Below, one piece after another: positions 59,247 to 64,000 of a DNA stretch of 64,000 nucleotides. The first letter of the stretch is position 1. Each line of letters opens with the position of its first letter. The DNA lies in assembly GCF_030936135.1 (NCBI RefSeq), contig NC_082619.1:6699208-6763207 (forward strand), read 5' to 3'. The translations under genes and the position numbers were made by a program. Below the pieces are notes generated by a model. That model did no database searches, was not told the origin of the DNA, and saw only the letters and a list, made by a program, of their open reading frames with translations. The DNA is from Gavia stellata. Lineage: Eukaryota > Chordata > Aves > Gaviiformes > Gaviidae.

Positions 59247-61190
59247 CTGTGCTTGAACAGAGTGAGTGTAACACTTAATTTAGAGGGAGTGGAATAAAAT
59301 TGCCAGGGCTCCCGAAAGGATTTCTCCATCTCTTCAATTCTGGACTCTCTTCTTCCAGTCATTCATCTCTTCCATTATATGATAATACCTTATCCTTGTG
59401 CTGGCCTGTGCTATTTCATACCAAAGATGGTGGGTTTTGCCATTCTGCCTTTTCTTATGGGAATCCCTACTTAAATTATGCTGCATATATGCACTCACAC
59501 CGGAGACTGAAGGACTTCTTTTAAAGAAATGCTGATCTACTGGAGTGTCTTTTCATCTATATTATGACTGACTCCTCAAGCATTTAAAAAACAACAGTCA
59601 AGTTTATGACAAATCACAAGATTGACTTCAAAAATTACGCCTTTTAAGGTGCACTTTGATTATTATTTTTTAATTTGCCCTCCAGTTTGAGTTTTTAAGT
59701 GCAAGATGGGTCATGTTGTTCATCTTTCCTCTGCAAGATGATTTAATAATTATAGTGAAAGCTGAGAATATTTCTTCTCTCTTTGACTCCGTGACTGGAG
59801 CTTTGAAAATACAAAATGCTGAGAGACTTGCAGTGAAATGACAAATTCTAACACTGAGTCTTGCACGTTGTGTTCTGATGTGCTTATAATTCGAGGTCAT
59901 GGCCAGTCCCAACGACATTTATGCAGGTCTTGTAAGTCCTAGTGGTTGGTCTGGCAACAAAAATATTTCCCCGTTTCTCCTCAGCTCCTTGAAAAACAGC
60001 AGGAAAGATATTTTTTCTGCAGGTGTGTGTATAATATGCACACACTTTTTGTTACCTTTGAAGGGGATCTTGAGTACAGCTTCACACAGAGTTGTGTTGT
60101 ACTGTGGCAGCATCTCCTGCTTGGTGCGAGGCTTTCTGAATACACATGGAAGGTAAGGAGCTAACTTCATCTTCCCTTCTCACTGGGTAAAGGTGGAGTT
60201 TCGGGTACTGCAAGAGGCACTCGGGTAATGCTGTCTGCCTTGTGGAGCTGTTCTTTGTCTCCTACAGGGAAATGACAGCCATATGCATGTATATATATTT
60301 TAATTATTTTTGTATATCGTGTTGAAGTACCGTGAAACATCGCTTTGACTTCAGGGTATGTAATGCATTTCATGAACTCCAGCTCCACAGCAGCAAGGGG
60401 AAGACAAGGTGTTGATCTAACTGGTGCAGCAGACTTTGCAAATGAGATTTCGTATTTGATTACAGCTAACAATATCTCGACATAGGATATGGCATTGGTA
60501 ACAAATACCCATTGAGATGTAAAAATGTTGTTGAACACCAGCTGATGCCCACACAGGCTTTTTAATTAGTATCTGACCTCTTTTTGAATCAAGATGTGCC
60601 TCTGTATGGGAAACATTTTTGACAAATCCCCAGTGGCTCATAAAAGAACAGAAGGTAACTTTTTTGGCCTATTCTCTCTTGGGCATACACAAAGTTTTCT
60701 TGGTGCCTGCTGAGGAAAAAGTATTACCAGGGAGTCTGGCTGCACAGAAATTGAAAGACTCATAGGAAAGAACTTCAGACTGCTGCTTACTGGAAAAAAG
60801 GACTTGTGCAGTTATAGGTAAAATGTATGTTGTGGCATTGCATGGAGTTTTGAGAACAATACATTTCTGGCAACTTACCCTGGTGTTACCTGCTGGAAAA
60901 AAAAATTGGTTGTTGCTTGACTGTTTGGCCTAAAAGAGACAAGCAGTTCATACTCACAGGTGCTGCTGTCTGGGCCTGCCCATTTAAAACCTGTACGAGA
61001 CAATAGTATGCAGTAAAACTGCAGGATACATAGTGTTCCAGTACGCATTTTTCTAAAATGAGTCCCAAAGTTGAAGAAAACAGGCTAGTTACTAAATAAT
61101 ACTGACTGGGAGCTGCAGTGTAGTCAGGGGGCCCAAGGTTAATGCACCAGATGTGACTTGCTGGAGAACAGATTTATTTAGACCCGGTCA
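59247..61190. other. non-coding stretch, nothing firm assigned
   Basis: AT-rich. A short ATG-led segment at 59899-59931 (MASPNDIYAGL) runs into a gtaagt donor, but has no supporting promoter or acceptor. Confidence 0.45.
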
Positions 61191-61327
61191 TATTAATGAA
61201 AGGCGAGAGGTTGCGGTAATCCTGTGCTGCCCACATGGCTCGCTGCACTCGGGGGAGGAGAGTGCCAAGCGTAGGAGAGGAAAAAGGTACCGGCAGGGTG
61301 ACCCCATTGAAAACTCCTGGGTGGTGG
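61191..61327 (+). CDS. weak candidate coding segment with strong donor
   Basis: The sequence turns CpG-rich from about 61200 to 61410. A plus-strand frame is open through a basic stretch (KRRRGKRYRQGDPIENSWVV) to a consensus donor (ggtgg/gtgagt) at 61328, with third positions G/C-biased. No good acceptor lies upstream, so the left edge is arbitrary; it might belong to a first exon of its own. Minus-strand frames are open here too. No family is recognised. Confidence 0.2.
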
Positions 61328-63837
61328 GTGAGTGCGAGTGCCGTGCACCGCGTCGGTGGTGAGCACGACCGCGAGTCGATGTCACTGTCCTTCGCAGAGC
61401 GCTGATGAGCTCTCAGCTGATGTTCCAGTCCCTTTGGCTACCAAGTCATGCGTGGGGAGCTCCAGCCAGAGCGCTGAGATTCCTGGCAGCAGAGTGCTCT
61501 GAGAACTGCCTCTGTTTGGGGTTTTAAAGGTGTTTTATTATCACTCATCAGGTTATGGAAATGCTGATCAGTAGCGGGTACAGTCATGTGTGCAGCACAG
61601 GTTGCAAACAAGAAATACTGGTTTTGGGAGTAACTTTCGTCATCTTCGGTGCTGTTTAAAGAGGGGAAATACTGAAACAGAAACTGCAGGTACTTCTTAT
61701 TCCTTCTTATATGCCCACTCTTGATAATGACTTTACCTTTGCATTTGTATTTCATAAAAATTGTGATAGAACTATCTTTGGAAAAATATGTATTAGGAAT
61801 TGAAAGGCCAACAGCCGATGAGTTTAATGCATAGCACATTAGAATATGTACAGATGTAACCTCCAACTAGGTGAAATACACTTGCTTTTGCTGATTCCAT
61901 AAATGAGTTATTCATATGCCTACTGATACCATGCCTTGTCTCTCAACCATCCTTTCCCTAACCTGGCCCAAACATTCCCCCCTTCCCAGCTGTCCTAAAA
62001 CACTCTTCAAGTTAGTTAAATGAGAGAATCAGTACCCATTAAAGTTTGACATTTTCTGATGATCTGTGCAAACAGAACAGGAAGGAAAAACATGCACAGC
62101 AAGGGTTACCTTTGGCCACTATCGTGAACCACAGAACTTAATAAAAATGATACTTTTTACTACCTTTTATTACTATATAGGCATCCTGAGTGTGCTAAAA
62201 GCAATTAGTTGAACCTGACCAGCTCTCTGTGCAATAGCAAGTGTGTGGCAACATGCTGGTGGAAAATAAGACATCGAATCTGAGAAAGGGGTTGGTGCAA
62301 CGTTTCTGTCACCATTTCTGACTGCATTGCTTTGTGTGTAAACGATTTGTGCTGGCTGTTCACGGCAACCGAAAAAGTGGGAAGCGTGGCAGCGGTGTGA
62401 GTGTGGCCTAGCAGGAAGTTTCACGTCCAAACACATTTTGTGTGGTAGGAAATCTTCTGCTCTAACAGTGTATTAGATCTGTTTGCGCGTGCCGGGAAAA
62501 CAAAATGATGTCATTTGTAGAGAACGTATTTAATTACTGCTGCGTTTACAATAAAACACGAGTGTGTTGAAAGCCTTAATTATATAATAGGAATACAAGA
62601 TGATATCCATCTCCATCCAAGAACCGAAAAGGTTACCGTTTTTTAGTAACTGTGCTCCCTCCTGTAGGTTTTCCAATACTTAATGGGAGGCATCAGGTCT
62701 GGATGGTACTGCCTATTCATTTCCACATGAAAAATAAAGCATAGCAGACTAGAAGAGGAAGCTTATTTAGATTTTGCTTGAAAGACTTTTATAGTCACCT
62801 GTGAGGATCTTGGGAAACTCATGGAAATAAGCAGCAAGAGTTTTCTTGCAAAACACGCTGCTATGTCTTAACATTAAATGTAAAAATCTTTGGCTAATTA
62901 CCTGATTAATTTGATGTATTTCGGAGATAAGAACAGAGCAGCTGATTCTTCTTTTGTGTTCTGTTACATAAAGAACAACTTTGGTAGCTATTGCAAATAT
63001 TTTTCCAAACAAGGAAGGAAAATTTAAAAAAAAAAAAATTTCTGAACAAAGTTTGCAAAAAAGCATTTCAGTGAGCTCGTTTGTCTCTAGGAAGGAAAAA
63101 CCTAGAGAGGAGGGAAGGCGCTCTGGCCTGGGCTGTCACATGGAATAGTGTCGCATGCTGTGAACTGCCCGTGAGCGTCAGGCTGGGGACGAAACGCGAG
63201 TGGAGAGGGAGCTGCAGACAACCAAGCCATAACCCTGTGGGACACCACCAGCCGCCTCCTGTGTGAGAGCAGGGAGAGGAGCCTGGCTCGGAAACAAACT
63301 TTCTCATGAATCGAGAGAGATTCAGCTCCTGTATCAGAAAGATTTCTAAAGCACAAGAAGTGGCAGTAGGAAATCCATGTCCTGCTCAAAACCATGGCTC
63401 TGAAGCTTAATTCCAGTTTAATTGCAGTTCAGGTCAGGCTGTTCATTGCTGAAGTTGCCCTGAAAATGTCATGCAGAACTGGAGGTCCCTTGGCCGAAGG
63501 AGATAACTGCTGCTGGGCTGCTCGCCCTGGGGTGCGTTGCAGAGAGAGGGAGGATGCGCAGGCTGGGCCACCCCGGGAGCCTGGGCTGATGCACGTCCTC
63601 CCCTGCGAGTCGCGGCCGGAGAGCTCACACGCACGGCTTGGCTGATGAAGGGTGATGCCTTATGTTGTATCAAGTAATTTAGGTTTCTGAAGCCTCAATA
63701 CCTGTTCTGCAAATAGGCCCTGAAACCGTGCTCCCAAGTAAGGGGCCTCCGCTGTTCTGTCAAGCTGGTAGTTCAGTGCTATTTTTTCTCCATTTTTTTC
63801 CATTTTAGACTCTTCATCTTTCCCCCTCTCCCTCTAG
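61328..63837. other. non-coding; GC rises again from about 63.1 kb
   Basis: AT-rich to about 63.0 kb, then GC and CpG rise in patches (63110-63270 and 63480-63650). This may be the approach to another GC-rich gene region beyond the window end. Overlapping open frames on both strands here cannot be told apart. Confidence 0.4.
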
Positions 63838-63855
63838 GTGCGTTTTCCCTCTTTG
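63838..63855 (+). CDS. candidate 18-base microexon
   Basis: A near-perfect acceptor with a long C/T tract (tctttccccctctccctctag, ending 63837) is followed 18 bases later by a strong donor (tttg/gtaagaag) at 63856. The 18 bases keep the reading frame and contain no stop (VRFPSL in one phase). A second acceptor at 63806-63808 (ccattttag) would give a longer 47-base exon with the same donor. Splice sites this good in such close apposition are unusual, but nothing else supports transcription. Confidence 0.25.
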
Positions 63856-64000
63856 GTAAGAAGATTTTGTGATGGTTACAGTCTCGTTTTTGTTGCGCTG
63901 GGGTTTTCCCTGGCCTGATGACAAGATGACCTTTCTTTTCCGAGCGTTAGGGTAGTGAGGAGGCGATGTGAGGAGCGAGGAGCGGGTGACTAGCTTTTGC

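Noticed and set aside
61438..61866. 142-codon minus-strand open frame
   Set aside because: No splice sites, motif or coding bias. A frame of this length is expected occasionally in 64 kb.
1..64000. CRISPR arrays, bacterial operons, tRNA and rRNA genes
   Set aside because: No spaced repeat arrays, no ribosome-binding-site spacing and no tRNA or rRNA signature text were seen; the window is vertebrate nuclear DNA.

Overview
The window looks like nuclear DNA from a bird. It is AT-rich and CpG-depleted, with no operon-like gene packing. At 30589-30842 it carries a textbook CR1 retroposon 3' end, closed by three octamer repeats and framed by a 10-bp direct repeat. A handful of very old MIR-like SINE fossils are scattered through it. 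No open frame exceeds about 150 codons and I recognise no protein family. Most of the window therefore reads as intron or intergenic sequence, and most short open frames are what chance gives.

Layout. 1-2160 holds a long, nearly open plus-strand frame with two internal stops and a good poly(A) signal at 2137: either a decayed coding relic or a terminal exon with 3' UTR. 2.2-8 kb is AT-rich, with a Z-DNA-prone tract, a homeodomain-site-rich block that looks like a conserved non-coding element, and a MIR-like fossil. 8.04-8.52 kb is a GC-rich insert of repeat character with an 18-bp palindrome near its left edge. 8.5-30 kb is mostly unremarkable, but contains the best candidate coding segments on the minus strand (15.1 and 16.7 kb), two hairpins (14.8 and 18.9 kb), a GATA/E-box/GATA palindrome (22.2 kb) and a C23 tract (26.25 kb). 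30.6-30.84 kb is the CR1. 31-49 kb is AT-rich, with a purine-rich tract at 42.1-42.4 kb and several MIR-like fossils. 49.25-49.84 kb is the clear landmark: a TATA-less CpG island with GC boxes and plus-strand splice donors, very likely a promoter and first exon. Downstream, 53.4, 59.1, 61.2 and 63.8 kb hold CpG-retaining open patches or strong splice-site pairs that could be exons.

Direction of transcription is unresolved. Runs of T outnumber runs of A on the plus strand, and the island's best ATG plus donor is on the plus strand, which favours plus-strand transcription. The most protein-like short segments at 15.1, 16.7 and 59.1 kb read on the minus strand. Opposite-strand genes, or chance, are both possible. 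All exon calls here are unverified and carry low confidence.
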